From NCBI RefSeq assembly GCF_014805625.2, contig NW_023998414.1, positions 23,782,413-23,846,412 of the forward strand: 64,000 nucleotides of DNA, in the 5' to 3' direction. The stretch comes from Glossina fuscipes. Taxonomy: Eukaryota; Arthropoda; Insecta; Diptera; Glossinidae. The position numbers were made by a program, and so were the translations under genes. A model generated the notes under the pieces. The model did not search any database and had not been told where the DNA came from. It was given only the letters and a program-made list of their open reading frames with translations. Positions within the stretch are counted from its first letter, which is position 1. Every line of letters begins with the position of its first letter. Positions 11,512-24,133 of this stretch are shown piece after piece.

Positions 11512-12301
11512 GATCCTATGAGGATATGACGAGGGAAGTTCTTCTTTTGGTAAATGATAAGCTTGGCAACCCTTTTTTTCTTTTCATGTAGCAGACAGCT
11601 TTTATACTTTGTTTTATACTTAGAAACCCATCATTTGTTGATTTTTTGTCTCGCAGAAAAAGAAGACTATTGTTAAAAAAGAAATTAAATTTAAAGATAC
11701 TTAAACATAAGTATAATCAATAAACTGCAAACAGTCATTATAATGCAGCTGTTCATTTTAGCTCAGATGCAGACAATGAGCAGTATCAATAGAAAATAAA
11801 TTGTTAAATTGCTTTATTTTTATGACAGTATTTTAGCTTTAAATACATGTACAAGGACTACAAATTCTAATAAGGTAAATACATTTCCATATCAATCAAA
11901 GATGGAAATGTTAAAGCATCATAAGATACTCCAATTGACTTCAATATATTTGAGACGTTCGTCAGAGAAACCTTTCCCTGATTCAGATAAATCTGTTAAA
12001 ATTGGGGTATTTTTGCCAACAGTTTCGCAAATTAGCAAAAGTATTAAAAAGTAAATTAAGAAATTTTTATATCAAGATAATGATAAAACGAGAAATCGAA
12101 GTCAATTATTCTGTTAAAATGAGAAATCGAAGCCATTATTATCGATCGAATCACCTAATCACCTCCGGTATACGTATAGCAGATGTTCATTTCAGTTTTT
12201 AAAAGAAACTTTTCAGCGACGAAGTGAAGGGCTAGATCATGGATTTCCACGATTTTAGAATTTAAAGCTTTATTATACATTTAAAATACTTTATTAATAT
12301 G

Positions 12302-12306
<5 letters not shown>

Positions 12307-12343
<37 letters not shown>
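12307..12343. repeat. (TA)n microsatellite
   Basis: An uninterrupted AT dinucleotide run. Confidence 0.95.
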
Positions 12344-12348
<5 letters not shown>

Positions 12349-13214
12349 AATTGTTATTCTTTTTAATGGTTTTAATGGTTTCCTGATTGTTTCCAAATTC
12401 TTCTTCCTTGACTTGGTCGCTTTTGCTCTTTCATCATCTCCTCTTCTATCATCTCCTCTAGAGGTATAGTAGTGTTTTGGAAAATACTCTAACTAAACTT
12501 ATTTAATTTTACAAGTTATCCGCCTGAGTGGCTTCAAATCTCAAGTGCGCTTTAAAGAAAAGAATTTATTCTCTGGTTAAATTTTTTTAATGTGTATGAG
12601 TAAGATATAATCTAAGTATCGATCCTTTCTTCCCACAAAAGATTGGATGTGACCAGCGTAACATTGTCGTAGAAATATATATTACTATAATAAATATATT
12701 ACTATACTAAATATATTTACTGCTTCGATAATTAATATAAAAAAACATTGCTAAGCGTAACGAATTTATAAATATTGTAAAAAAAAGATATTTAAGATTC
12801 ATGAAAAATTAAGGAAGAAATACTTCGCCAACGACTCGATATGATCTTTCAATTTCTCTAACTTAGTTACATTTTGCTCGTTACATTATATAAAGCATCT
12901 ATCACGTAGCACATTTCGAATCACGAGAATCTATAAATTTTTGATTTTTATCTCCTAACATCACTAAGGTTTTTTGTATTTCTTCTATCGATGGTACATT
13001 TTGATTTTGTCCCTTTTTATTTAATATCCAATTGCAATGAGCGGTATGCACAACTCCAACCATGGTTTATTCCAAGCGCCACCAAACCAACCAAATGACT
13101 ACGAAACATTTTCAAAGCACAGAGTCGCTTATAATAAATAAAAAAATTGCCAAAAATGGTTGAGTGCCCAACTAACAACTTAAATTGCCAGATCGTTTAA
13201 TTTGCAAAGCCGCC

Positions 13215-13302
13215 AGCTTTATGTCTCACGTAATCTGTTAAAAGAGCTTTATGTCTCACGTAATCGTTAAAAGAGCTTTAAGACTCACGTAATCTGTTAA
13301 AA
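13215..13302. repeat. ~30-bp tandem array, three copies
   Basis: Copies start at 13215, 13245 and 13274, each reading AGCTTTATGTCTCACGTAAT then CTGTTAAAAG; the middle copy lacks a few bases. The phrase ATCTGTTAAA also occurs in the 988-1158 array. Confidence 0.8.
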
Positions 13303-15178
13303 TTCATTGCAAAATGCAAATTGCTGTCATGCCGTCGCCATTGCAAAATGAAAAATGCAAAAAAATCATATGGTTTTGTTTAGTTTTCATGTTTTTCACG
13401 CACAAAGTTAAATAAAGGTTACCAAATATTTGCGTTCACGCGTAATTCATAAAGCAAGCATTCTGCTTGCAACAATTGCTTAACACAAATATAAATTAAA
13501 ATCTTTATTATATTTTCTCAGTATTACGTGTCAACGAAATCTCTCCGCCAGCAGGAATTCAATACTGCCAAGTAGTCGCTTAGCAAGAAACATGAATAAA
13601 ATTTAAAATTTGCAAGAAGATTTTTAGTACGAAAAAAAAAAAAAAACAATAATAAAATAATTTATTTGTGGAAAAAAAGAAAAATTATTGAAAAATTATA
13701 TATATGGCATCCCAAAATAAGAAATTACGTAACCTGGGCACCTTATTTCACTGCATTTAAATGTGGAAGAAAAAGAGAAAACAACAAGAAAAAACGCCAA
13801 AAAGAAAGGCAAACGCAACTGATAGTTTGGATTGGCAAATATGCAGCGAAGAGGGCTCTTAAGAAACGCAACCGTACATTTTCCGTATCCTTAAGTTGTG
13901 GTTTCAGTTTTCAGTCAATTGAGTCCATAGAGCAAATAATTTAAAACTTCATGCGTGATTTGAGTAACGGTATTGCACTAAAAACATATACAACAAGAAT
14001 AATAAAAATGATAATAATGGTGTAATAATAAATAGATAAAATAAAATAAATTAAACCTAGGGAATGTAAAAAAGAATATTGATAATTTTGTTCAATTACT
14101 TAAATAAAAAAGTTTAAAAAAATTTCAAGAGAGAAAAGAATAAAAGGTTTTTGATTTTTACTCTATTCCGAAATTTAAAATAAATTCAATAAAAACAAAA
14201 AAAAAAAAATTTTTGGCTTAGAAATGCTTTGAATCGCGCTTACTTTACGAAATAAATATGCAATCTTATTTGTTTAAACATATGTTTTTAACAATCAGGT
14301 GTTTTGTTCAGATGTTATAATTACAGATGTGTTTTATATATGTTAAATAAAATGAAATAATCGAAATAAAAAAGAAAATGAGTCAAAACGAATCAGAGAA
14401 GAATCGTGAGCATAAAAGTTGTTAACGATTTGAACGATGAAGATGTGTAAATTATTTACGGTTTCAATAAAAACGAACAAATATGCAAAGTGTGCTGCGT
14501 GCTCTAGTCTGTTTGCATACTAAAACATATACACGGGCAAGCGTATAATTTAATTTTTTTACATTCGAAATTATATTCAATATTTTTACTTTGATTGAAC
14601 TTATTGAGCCTGTGAATTAAGTTTAGAAGGATTTTATAAAATTCTCTTCGCTAAAGTTCGAATTTATTTGTGTAAAGAATGTGATGAAGAATATTAAAGA
14701 ATTATAAAAAATATTTTCGTAAAACCTGTAAAAAAAAAAAAAAAAAAAACAAACACAAACGTTTCATAATATTTTAACAAGTGAAAATTGTGGATCATGC
14801 ATAAAATGCTTTAATACTTATATGTATCAATTGATGAGTCAGAAATTGAATAAAAATATTTGAAAAATTCCTAAAAATGCTTAATTCAGTTGATTATCAT
14901 AAAGTGGTGGTGCAACAACAACAAAAACTAAACAAGAAATAAAGAGAAAATTTTTGTTAAAAAGAATAAAAAAAAAAACAGCAGCAAAAAAATTCCAATT
15001 GGAGCGCAGCTGTGACTTGGAATTGTAGTATGTATTTTTCAGTTCGCTTTTCTTTCTTTTGTTTGGTGTTTATCTTCTCCTGAATTCCGACAGTAGAATG
15101 CAAAAAACAACACAACCGTAGTAAACATTCTATTTATTCGTTTTGAGGAGAGTGAGAGAGTAAAAGAAGAGGACGAAG

Positions 15179-15181
<3 letters not shown>

Positions 15182-15210
<29 letters not shown>
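15182..15210. repeat. (GA)n microsatellite
   Basis: Pure GA run. GAGA tracts can bind GAGA factor in flies, but nothing here shows that this one does. Confidence 0.9.
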
Positions 15211-15212
<2 letters not shown>

Positions 15213-15565
15213 ACAGCTACAAGAGAGATATATATTAAATTGGTTATATATATATATACATATATATGTATATGATGAATGCACTGGTATAGATAGATGA
15301 GAGAAAACGTAAATGTGTGTGTTAAGTGCCTGAACGTGTATGCGTTGTGTGTAATTAATTGAAAAACAGCTTGGTGAAGAAGAAGCAAAATTGAAAAAGT
15401 AAATATAGTAAGTGAGTGGGAGCGGTTGCGGAGTCTCTTTCCATTAAAAAAAGTACAAGTTTGTGATTATTATTATTATTATTTTTTTTTTGTAAGAACG
15501 TGTGTGTTATATTCATTTAATAACGCGATTTATGCGACTTAATTAAACACTGCTGCAATATAAAT

Positions 15566-15581
15566 GTCTATATATATATAT

Positions 15582-15617
<36 letters not shown>
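15566..15617. repeat. (TA)n microsatellite
   Basis: AT dinucleotide run with one TGTG interruption. Confidence 0.9.
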
Positions 15618-15621
<4 letters not shown>

Positions 15622-16811
15622 TTTATATATCTATCTAATAATTCCTTATTCGTATATAAAATTTACAAGAATGATATAAAAGAATACACATAAGTGTACG
15701 ACATTCATTAAAAAAGAAATTAGATTTGTCGCGGGTTAAAAAGCAAAAAGGAACAAAAAAAAAAAACACGAAAAGAAAGGAAACTTTCTGCTCTGATTTT
15801 TTTCTACAATTGATGCCAACACACAGCAAATATCTAATATCAAACAACAACAACAACAATAATAATAACAAGTGAGTCAAAAAAAAAAAAAAACAATAAC
15901 AATAATAATAATATTCATAGTAAAGTAAATAATAATAATAATAATAACAGTTGCATTAGCAAAATTTCTTCTTCTTTAAAATGATTAAATTTCATCAATT
16001 CAGAACCTGGTAATTATGTTTTGGGCTCATTGACTTTGTTTAATAGCAATTTATGGGGTTTTTTTTTTTTGTTTTTTGCGTGTATATACATATATACCTA
16101 TATATGCGTTTATATTATTTATGTAACAAGTGGTAGTTTGTTTTCTTATATGTGTCTCTTAAGAATTTATGGTTTTATTGTTTGCGAGTTCTTTAGAATC
16201 AAATTATCATGAATATATGAAATATAATTTATTTGTAATAATTTACTTATAGATAAATGCTAATAAGTAAGTATTTTTAGAAGGAAAGTGCAAATTTAGG
16301 AAAAAGAAAAAACATTGCCCCGATCTGCAGAGTGCATGATTTATGCCGATCATTAATTTACTTTAGTAAGTTTAATTTCTATATTTACTTTGAGTTGAGT
16401 TTATAATCTTTGATATATATATGTATATATATATATATATATTCGATTTATGTCTTCCTTGTTGCATTTTAAATCTAAAAAATAAATAATTTCGTTCTAT
16501 TCGTCGTTTAGCGCTTCGATAAAGAAAGAAATCTTTGATGAGACCTTAAAGCTAAAGGGCTGTTTAAAGAACTGATACTTTCACTATATATAAATTATTG
16601 TGTAGTGTTTCGAAAAGGATATGTAGAGATTGTGTTCTACCTTTCCCGATACGGATTGCTTAAACTTTTCAATTTCTAGATATATAAAGACAGACAAGTG
16701 AAATTTATTGACTTGTACACAGATCAAGTTTGCAAACCAATGCGTTCCTTCCGCAAGCAAATTAAGTAAAATAACCACCTGATTAGTTTGAAAATAAAGA
16801 GAGCGAAACAG

Positions 16812-16812
16812 G

Positions 16813-16840
<28 letters not shown>
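16812..16840. repeat. (GA)n microsatellite
   Basis: GA dinucleotide run flanked by GGGAGAGG variants. Confidence 0.9.
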
Positions 16841-16848
<8 letters not shown>

Positions 16849-17313
16849 ACTATTGTTTTTAAGCTGTTGTTTAGGCCTGTTCTATTATTTTATGTACGCA
16901 CTTAATACTGGCAACATAATAATCCCCAATAATAATTATTGTAGACATATTAATTAATATATATTTTAATTATTTCTTTGACTTTCTAATTAATGTTTAT
17001 TTAATTAAGTAAAGCTAATTGAAGTTCTTCTACTTCGTTGTATTGTTAAGTTTTTATTTATTACATATGTGTTTTTGTGTGTGTATCTGTGTACGTATGT
17101 GCACTTCGCTCTTCAATTTCTGTTAGTCTTCATCTAATAAAATGAATTTGTTTTCCTTTTTTCGTTCTTTCTTTACAATTCTTGGAAAGTTAACAAGTTC
17201 TTGGAAAAGTGCAAAATATTTTCACAATTCTCTCTTTCTATCTCTCTTTAGATTTTTCCCAGTTTTTTTTTCATCTTCTTCTTTTTATTATAACTTATTT
17301 TTTAACTTCCCAT

Positions 17314-17348
<35 letters not shown>

Positions 17349-18067
17349 AATATATATGTATAAATGCATGGATACGCTGCTCATACGGCTTTATCTCTAC
17401 TGTCGTTACATATTTATTCAAAGGCATACATACAAATATATATATATATTCATACGCTCCCAAGCTTACAATTACTTCGTAGGTTAGAAGCATACATATT
17501 TATTTCTGTTATGCTTTTTGCATTGTTTTGGTTGACGTAGTTACAGGTTTTTAACACCAGTTGCTTTCGTGCGTTTGTTATTGTTGTTTTTGTTATTATT
17601 ATAATTTTTTTGTTATTTTGTTTTAATATTTCCCGATAGTAAGCGCGTGCCAAACCTATTAATTTATGTACGCATCAACATTAACGCTGTTCATCATATA
17701 TTTGTCCAATCACAATCGCTCTTCTACACTTTACGGATATTTTTCTATGCGCTCTATACTATGTTTCTTTATTTGTTTATTTTTCCTCCTTTTTGGTGCC
17801 TCTCTTAGCATAAATTAACGTCACTTTATTTTGCTTTATATCTCGTTTGTTGTTTCTTGTATTGAATTTGTGTTAAGATCAACAAGTAATATGTCTTCGC
17901 CGCAACCAATGACCCGGCCAACAATAACAATAATAACAAAAGCCAATGATAAGGTCGTTTCCTGATCATTTTTACGCTCATCGTCAGAGAATGCTTGCAT
18001 ATTAAATTCGCCTTTCTGTTTGTAACGTTTCTTAATAAGCATCGGTAAGCAGCCCGATTACTGATTA

Positions 18068-18069
<2 letters not shown>

Positions 18070-18101
<32 letters not shown>
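18070..18101. repeat. (TA)n microsatellite
   Basis: An AT dinucleotide run. Confidence 0.9.
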
Positions 18102-18107
<6 letters not shown>

Positions 18108-18902
18108 TTTTTAATCAGATTAAAATTCATAGCCCGTTTATTAAAGTTTTATTAAAACTTTACTTAAAGTACAGACATCATCAGTTTAATATAATAATAA
18201 TTCACAATAAGGGAAACGACATAAAACTCTAAAGTTCGATACAAAGATATCTATCCTAATACCGCAGTGTAAGCAAAAGACCAAAGTTTAGCTTAAAATT
18301 ATTATAATAACGCACTTTACAATCTTATGCATTGGACTGAGGTAGTGGGCAGCAGAATTTTACGACAAGACGACTATAAATTTCTTACTTGTTTTACTTA
18401 TTTACATAATTTCGTTTTCTTTGTTCGCAACATATAACAGCACATATACACGCCTATATATTAATCAGTTATTTATTTATTTACATTTTCGTTAATATTG
18501 AATGCTTTCAAAAGTGTGAATATATGTGTGCATTATTTATGCAATCGAACTACGCAAGTTAACTTTAATGCTTAATGCTTACATTTTACATATGCGTCCC
18601 TTAAGTTCGTATCATAGTTCGCTCAATCCGATTGTAACTTCCGGATAAAAGTGTATATTCATTAAAAAAAATCTAAAATTCGGAAATGAAAATTGAATTA
18701 ATTGCATTCCATTACTTTATTAATAGAAACGTTGAAAATAATATAAATCCGTCCATCCGTCAATAAGTAATGTCAATACGTTGCAGTAGTTGCATTGAAT
18801 TGAAGTTTTTTTAAATATTTTGGTCATCCCACTTATATAATCTACTCTAAGTTTCTTATAAGCAATAATTATATATGCCTATTATGCGTTTATATCTTAG
18901 AT

Positions 18903-19240
18903 CAGAGGTGGGCAATTTTTTTCATTAACGAGCCAATTTTACTTTTCATAACGCGACGAGGATCACAATAAGTTCGAACTATTATTAAAAATGCGGTATT
19001 GCGCTCCTTAAGGGCGCCCGCTGTTTCATTCTCTCCTTAAATCGCTCATTTTATGGCCTAATGGACCAAAAAAAAAAAGCACTTAAACGCTTTTCATATT
19101 TTATAGATGCACAACAGAGCCGGACGTGACGGCATATAGAATCCATTTGCAGTATTGCTATGTGCGAGCGTATAAAATTATTTGAAGTTTTAAACGAACG
19201 GGGCTCGCTTACCTCACGGGCCGCGAATTGCCCATGCCTG
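18903..19240. mobile_element. non-autonomous hAT element (MITE), 338 bp, with intact target-site duplication
   Basis: The left end reads CAGAGGTGGGCAATT and the right end, reverse-complemented, CAGGCATGGGCAATT, so the termini match hAT-type inverted repeats (CAG...TGGGCAA). The flanks are an exact 8-bp duplication TCTTAGAT at 18895-18902 and 19241-19248, the size hAT transposases produce. There is no transposase frame inside. Its inner right part is GC-richer than the surroundings (GGGGCTCGC, CACGGGCCGCG). The perfect flanking duplication suggests a fairly recent insertion. Confidence 0.9.
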
Positions 19241-20059
19241 TCTTAGATGATGCGATATATATCATTTTAGATGTGCCTTAAAATAAGCGTAGCACGTAAT
19301 TTTTCTCTTCTTCAGAATTTCGCATCTAATTTCACAAAAGAGATTGGGGGGAAGCGATTTATTAGATGTAAAATTGTCCCTCGTAGAAGACACTTATGAA
19401 ACTTTGATATAACATAAAATAAAGGTAATGTGCATCGTGTTATATCAAAATCGTGTTATAATAGATTTTGCATGAATATAACTACAGGGAATATCTATTA
19501 TGTTAAGTTATGAAAATTTTCATCATACATTTAATTCGATTCCATATACATACCTATAAATGAACAAGTAAGAAGATAATAGTAGGGCAAGAGTGACCAT
19601 TGTGAATAGCCGATTCCAATTCGCCTAGTACTGTTGTTCACTTATTTTGGCAATAATACACCAAACACTACCTAAAATTTTCATGCAAAGGGAACTTTTT
19701 AATGTAAATTCCGAATATTGGAAGATGCCCAAAACATCATATGACATGACCTCGATTTAGTTTAACTTAATTTACATTTCAAAAAATTTTATTATTTTTC
19801 AGTTGGCATCGTAGAAACCTAGCAATCATACTTTCTTTCCGTATAAGGGCTTGCTGTTCATCATAACTCCCATGTATTGCGGTCTAAAAAATAGATCTAT
19901 ATGATTCAAATTTCCTAAGCTACATATTTTTTGGCTTAAATGTTACTACCGACCATTATATTTTCATCATAAATTAAATTTCATTAAAAATTAAATTTTC
20001 TTCTGAAGGCCTTACTATTCATGGGATATCTTATATGCGATGGGATCCAAGAAATATCG

Positions 20060-20370
20060 TTCCTTATAAAATACGGACAATTAAGCCTTTTCGGCATATA
20101 GCACAAATTTTCATTGACATAAATCAGACGAACGGACGATCAGATAGGCTCAGATCGATTCAGAATCACTTTCTGAAACGAGTTAAGCTTGTCTGACCGT
20201 CGGCCCATCTTGTTTTCTTGTGTTTAACCTACAGAACGCAATTTTTGAAATATTTTGATGAAATTTTGTCCACAAAAGTATTTTGGACCAAACACGTATG
20301 CTATTGAAAATGGTACGGATTGGACCACACCTTCGACACCACTACTAATATAAGTCCTTGATTTTTATTT
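20060..20370 (+). repeat. fragment of the GTCY-bearing dispersed repeat family
   Basis: Plus orientation. Landmarks in order are GATCGATTCAGAATCACTTT, a GTCTGACCGTCGGCCC tract, TTGTTTTCTTGTGTTTAACC and TTTTTGAAATATTTTGATG. It is not coding. Confidence 0.7.
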
Positions 20371-21003
20371 GATTTGAAGTCAACCTTTTGAAAAGGCAAC
20401 AACAAGGCATATACATATATATTTGCATATTTTCTTACGAGAATAAACAACAAAAAAAAATTTTAATTGACAAAGCGATGTAACGTCTTTAAATGCCGAT
20501 CTGTTGTTGTTTTTCATAACATTTCCTTCTATTCTTTAACATTTGACGAAGTACCGTTTCAAACAAATGTATGCATAGCAGAGGATCATTATACATTAAA
20601 ATCTACATCGTATGTTTATATATGTTACTATGATCAACTATTGTACTCACGCGTAACAAGAGATACGATGTTGACCCGCCGGTTAATTAAATCGAGTAGA
20701 TGTCCAAAAAGTATTTTAAAAATTCTTAAAATACTTAGACGTAAAGACGAACGAACTTCCCGCCATAATCCTCTACATTTGATAATTTTATCTCATTAAA
20801 GACATAAATATATATTGCGCAAGCCCTCGAAAATATATTTTTGTTATTTATATTCGAGATATAATAAAAAAAAAAAAAAAAAAAAGAAAGAGCAATAACC
20901 AAAAGAACGTTCACCCCTTTCTTGTTCTAGAAATGTTTTCATTATAAGCAGTTAGTAAGTGACATGAAATGAAAATCATATTTTATAAATTTCTACCAAA
21001 CAG

Positions 21004-21375
21004 TTTGAGGAATCATCGGATAAAACGAACCTATGCCGCCAGCCAGTCAACAGCAAGAAAGATATAACTCGCTTAAGGAACGAACATGCTTTAAGGGGCC
21101 CATCAGAAATCTATCGATCTAAGTTGGAAAGTCGCTACGCTGGCAATGTTACAACAGATGGGAAACATCCCAATGTTACACAATGGGAAAAGGTATTAAT
21201 GCCCTATGCAAACGTTGCATTTGAAATTGTGCTTTCGGGAAAAGAACATGGTTTCTATTTAGCAATTCGAAAGAGTCGAAGTTGTAATTGTTTAATGGAA
21301 ATCGATAGTCTATCGTCTATCATAATGACAATGCTAGCGTTGTGTCTGATTGCTAGCGTTGTTAAAACGTTTTAA
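21004..21375 (+). CDS. possible exon of an unidentified gene (weak)
   Basis: A frame is open from a taa at 20986-20988 to the TAA at 21373-21375. A plausible splice acceptor (CTACCAAACAG) lies at 21003. The roughly 123 residues have more mixed composition than neighbouring AT-driven frames (for example YAGNVTTDGKHPNVTQWEKV) and end in a hydrophobic stretch IIMTMLALCLIASVV. I recognise no family and see no initiating exon. It may be a real exon, a decayed gene, or chance. Confidence 0.25.
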   Translation, partial: FEESSDKTNLCRQPVNSKKDITRLRNEHALRGPSEIYRSKLESRYAGNVTTDGKHPNVTQWEKVLMPYANVAFEIVLSGKEHGFYLAIRKSRSCNCLMEIDSLSSIIMTMLALCLIASVVKTF

Positions 21376-22225
21376 AAACTTTATAGACATCCGTTGTGTA
21401 AATGCGAATCCGCGGCACTGTCAGATTAACATTTGATTGCGTTTCTATGTAATTTGGTTTTATGTTATGTTTAGTTGGAAAAGTGATTCATCAGGATTCT
21501 CATAAAGTCGCCGACCTGTTAGAAATTTTAAATAAATCTGCTAATAAATTGAAATTGGATAATATTTAGTTCCAAATTTTCTACTAACTATATATTCGCT
21601 TATGCTAGACTTCCATCTCCAAGCACATCTAAGATAAATAAACTAAACAACAAGTGCACTAACATGCACCCGATTTAGTGGGAAAGAATGGACTGCAGAA
21701 AGGTTTTCCCGAATAGCTTGTTTACATCTTTTTTGGGCTCGCGCCAAAGTTTGCAAAGGAGGAAAAAACGAGAGCCAAGTCCGAGTTGCTGTCCGATGAG
21801 TAGAAGAAATGAATTATTAGATAATCTCCTTAACTATGACGATGAGATTTGAATTTAACATAGGCCGTGAATACAGATCCGAAAATGAATTTCCGAATGG
21901 CAAGACGTTCGACGAAAGTCGACGTCTATCATAATGATTTTCAAGAAATTTATTTGGAATAAAGATCGGATCGTGTGCATGTTTTTTAACTAAAAGAAAA
22001 AATCGAGGTAAATGGAATCATTTAGTCCTCGAATATGTATCCTTGTCGATCAACACTTATAGATTCGCCTTCAGGCCGACCACTCATCATATTAAAGTGA
22101 CAAAAAATGGATTTAGACAATAGAGGAACATATCATTTGGTCAAACGGGATCATTCGGAATTAGTTGGGTGTTATAGTTGCTCTTCGAAAATGTTTGTAT
22201 TAAGTTTTAGATTAATATTTGTTGT

Positions 22226-22227
22226 AC

Positions 22228-22264
<37 letters not shown>

Positions 22265-22331
22265 TTCGCCAGAGAAATAAATTTTAAGACTAAACTCTTA
22301 AAAGCACTAGCATCTAAGGCTATCGGCTTAA
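22226..22331 (+). repeat. (ATT)n-linked ~80-bp dispersed repeat, copy 2
   Basis: Nearly identical to 11417-11511 but preceded by a much longer TTA run (about 22228-22261). Confidence 0.85.
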
Positions 22332-23693
22332 TATTTGTTGTAAATTGACAGTTCATTATGAGGATGTCTGTTGGTTGATCGCGGCCATCTTCAAGTTATA
22401 AAGACTAATTTACAATACAAGGCGTGTATGCGCAGCGTTAGCTATAAGTCACGCGCTAACTTCAAAGTGGGATGAGAGCTCGCGTGCATTAGCAAGAATT
22501 TGTTAATTGCTGGAACTATCGCTGGGATTCACAATCTTTTCTTTATGTTATATATCGGGTTTTTGAGTTGACCCATAAAGATCAAGTTCTAGCCCATTGA
22601 ATTTAGCGATTTAATGATGCACGGAGTACAAAAGACTTGCAGATCTCTTCAATCGCATTGAGGAATGAGCTGCCTCTGTTTCGTTGCAAGCATACATTTT
22701 GATATGTTCTCTTTTATGGAGTGAAAAAATGCAAAATTATTCTCTCTACATAAGTTATCGATGACATTCGCTGGTTGTGTTTAACATCTTTGAGAAGGTA
22801 TCCCTCGACGATTCTTTGCAATCTGGTCATCATACCATATAAAACAAATTCTTTTTTTACACGGTAGGTACATTCCTTAGACAACTGTGCAAAAATCCAA
22901 AAAACGTGTAAAAAAATACATACGATATATGGTAAATATGGGAATATGTTTCACACATTTAAAATGTCGTTTAAGATGAATTTCCAAGAAAACCGTGCAA
23001 AAAGGGAAAATACTGAAAAGCATAAAACATAAGAAATTAATTGTGTTCAGTGAAAATTCACTCCATTAGTATAAGCTAACATACAAAAAAATTGAAATTG
23101 AAATTAGGAATGGAAGTTCGATTTTAATCCGCAATTATTTATCGCTATTCGATAACCAGTTGCAGTATAACGAGATAAAAAAAAAAAAGTGATCATAAAA
23201 TTTGCACGTTCCCCGTAGTACACCAGGTCACTAACAAAGTCAAAAAATTAGAATAAAAAAGATTTTTTTTTTTGGAATTCGGAAATTCGGAAAAGTCGAT
23301 TTCTTTTCGTTGGTCAACCATGTCATTTCAAAATCGGATGAAACTTCTCTGGGTTGCAGTTGGTGGTGACAGATAGTTTCTGAATCCTTGATATTCTAAG
23401 TCTACAAAAATTTGACTTGTTCTCATACGTAAAAGAGTGGAAATGTGCTGAGTATTGTAATAGACTGCAAAAAATATCCCCATTAACTTTACTTTTTCGG
23501 CAAGGGTTACGTACCGATTAAATAATGCGACACCGTGTGGACGTATTTCTGCCCTTGTTAACAGTAGAATGCCCACTAGACTTTCGAATTTTCTACATTT
23601 ACGTATGCATGTATATATGTTTTTTCGAATAATTTTACAGTAAATAGAAAGGATTGGCCGGACGATCCTTTTACAAGTCAAGGGAGAATAAAA

Positions 23694-23697
<4 letters not shown>

Positions 23698-23747
<50 letters not shown>

Positions 23748-23790
23748 GAGAGAGAGAGATACGGAGAGAGAGAGAGAGGGGGAAAGTGAG
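23698..23790. repeat. (GA)n microsatellite tract
   Basis: A long GA run with GTGAGA, ACGGAGA and GGGGGAAA interruptions, about 300 bases before the first HDAC4 coding exon. Confidence 0.95.
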
Positions 23791-24071
23791 AGGGAGATGG
23801 TTACAACTACGTCTCTTAAGATTTATTAACTATCTATTTACAGTTAATCGGAACGAAAATTGTTGACCCTACTAGAAAGAAACTTGTATATGTATACGTA
23901 CTTACTTGTGAAAAAAGCAAGCATACATACATTTTATATTCATTAATGTGCCAGCACTAATAAACCTTGAATGCGTACGACTTGCCTATAAAAAGCGATC
24001 GTATTATTTAGGTTAAAAGCAACGATGTATTAATTTTTCAATATATTTTCTTTTTCTTTTTATTTTTACAG

Positions 24072-24133
24072 AATTTCTTAAAAATTTCTTTTACAAAAAA
24101 TGACTTCACCCGAAGAAAGAATCCCAGCACATG
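24072..24133 (+). CDS. HDAC4: HDAC4 exon with the start codon
   Basis: The acceptor TTTTACAG ends at 24071, so the first 28 bases are 5' UTR and an upstream untranslated exon exists. The ATG is at 24100 in an A-rich context (ACAAAAAATGAC). It encodes [11 protein letters not shown] plus the first base of codon 12, and the donor is GTAAGC. The same phase-1 junction reads on into the 35975 exon. Confidence 0.75.

Larger units (their letters stand above)
11180..24070. other. long non-coding interval between RpS6 and the first HDAC4 coding exon
   Basis: AT-rich DNA dominated by (TA)n, (GA)n and (TTA)n microsatellites, an hAT MITE (18903-19240) and dispersed repeat fragments. RpS6 and HDAC4 are transcribed away from each other, so HDAC4 promoter(s) and 5' UTR exon(s) should lie in this stretch. 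The acceptor at 24070-24071 shows that at least one upstream untranslated exon exists. I could not locate it. The repeat-poor part around 13.5-15.0 kb is one place to look. Confidence 0.5.

Noticed and set aside
13666..13944. 92-codon Lys/Arg-rich frame
   Set aside because: It starts at GTG in an A-rich tract and its bias follows the base composition; no domain or splice support.
15039..15388. Minus-strand frames rich in Ser-Leu
   Set aside because: They run through the (GA)n tract and adjacent (TA)n; composition is that of the microsatellite.
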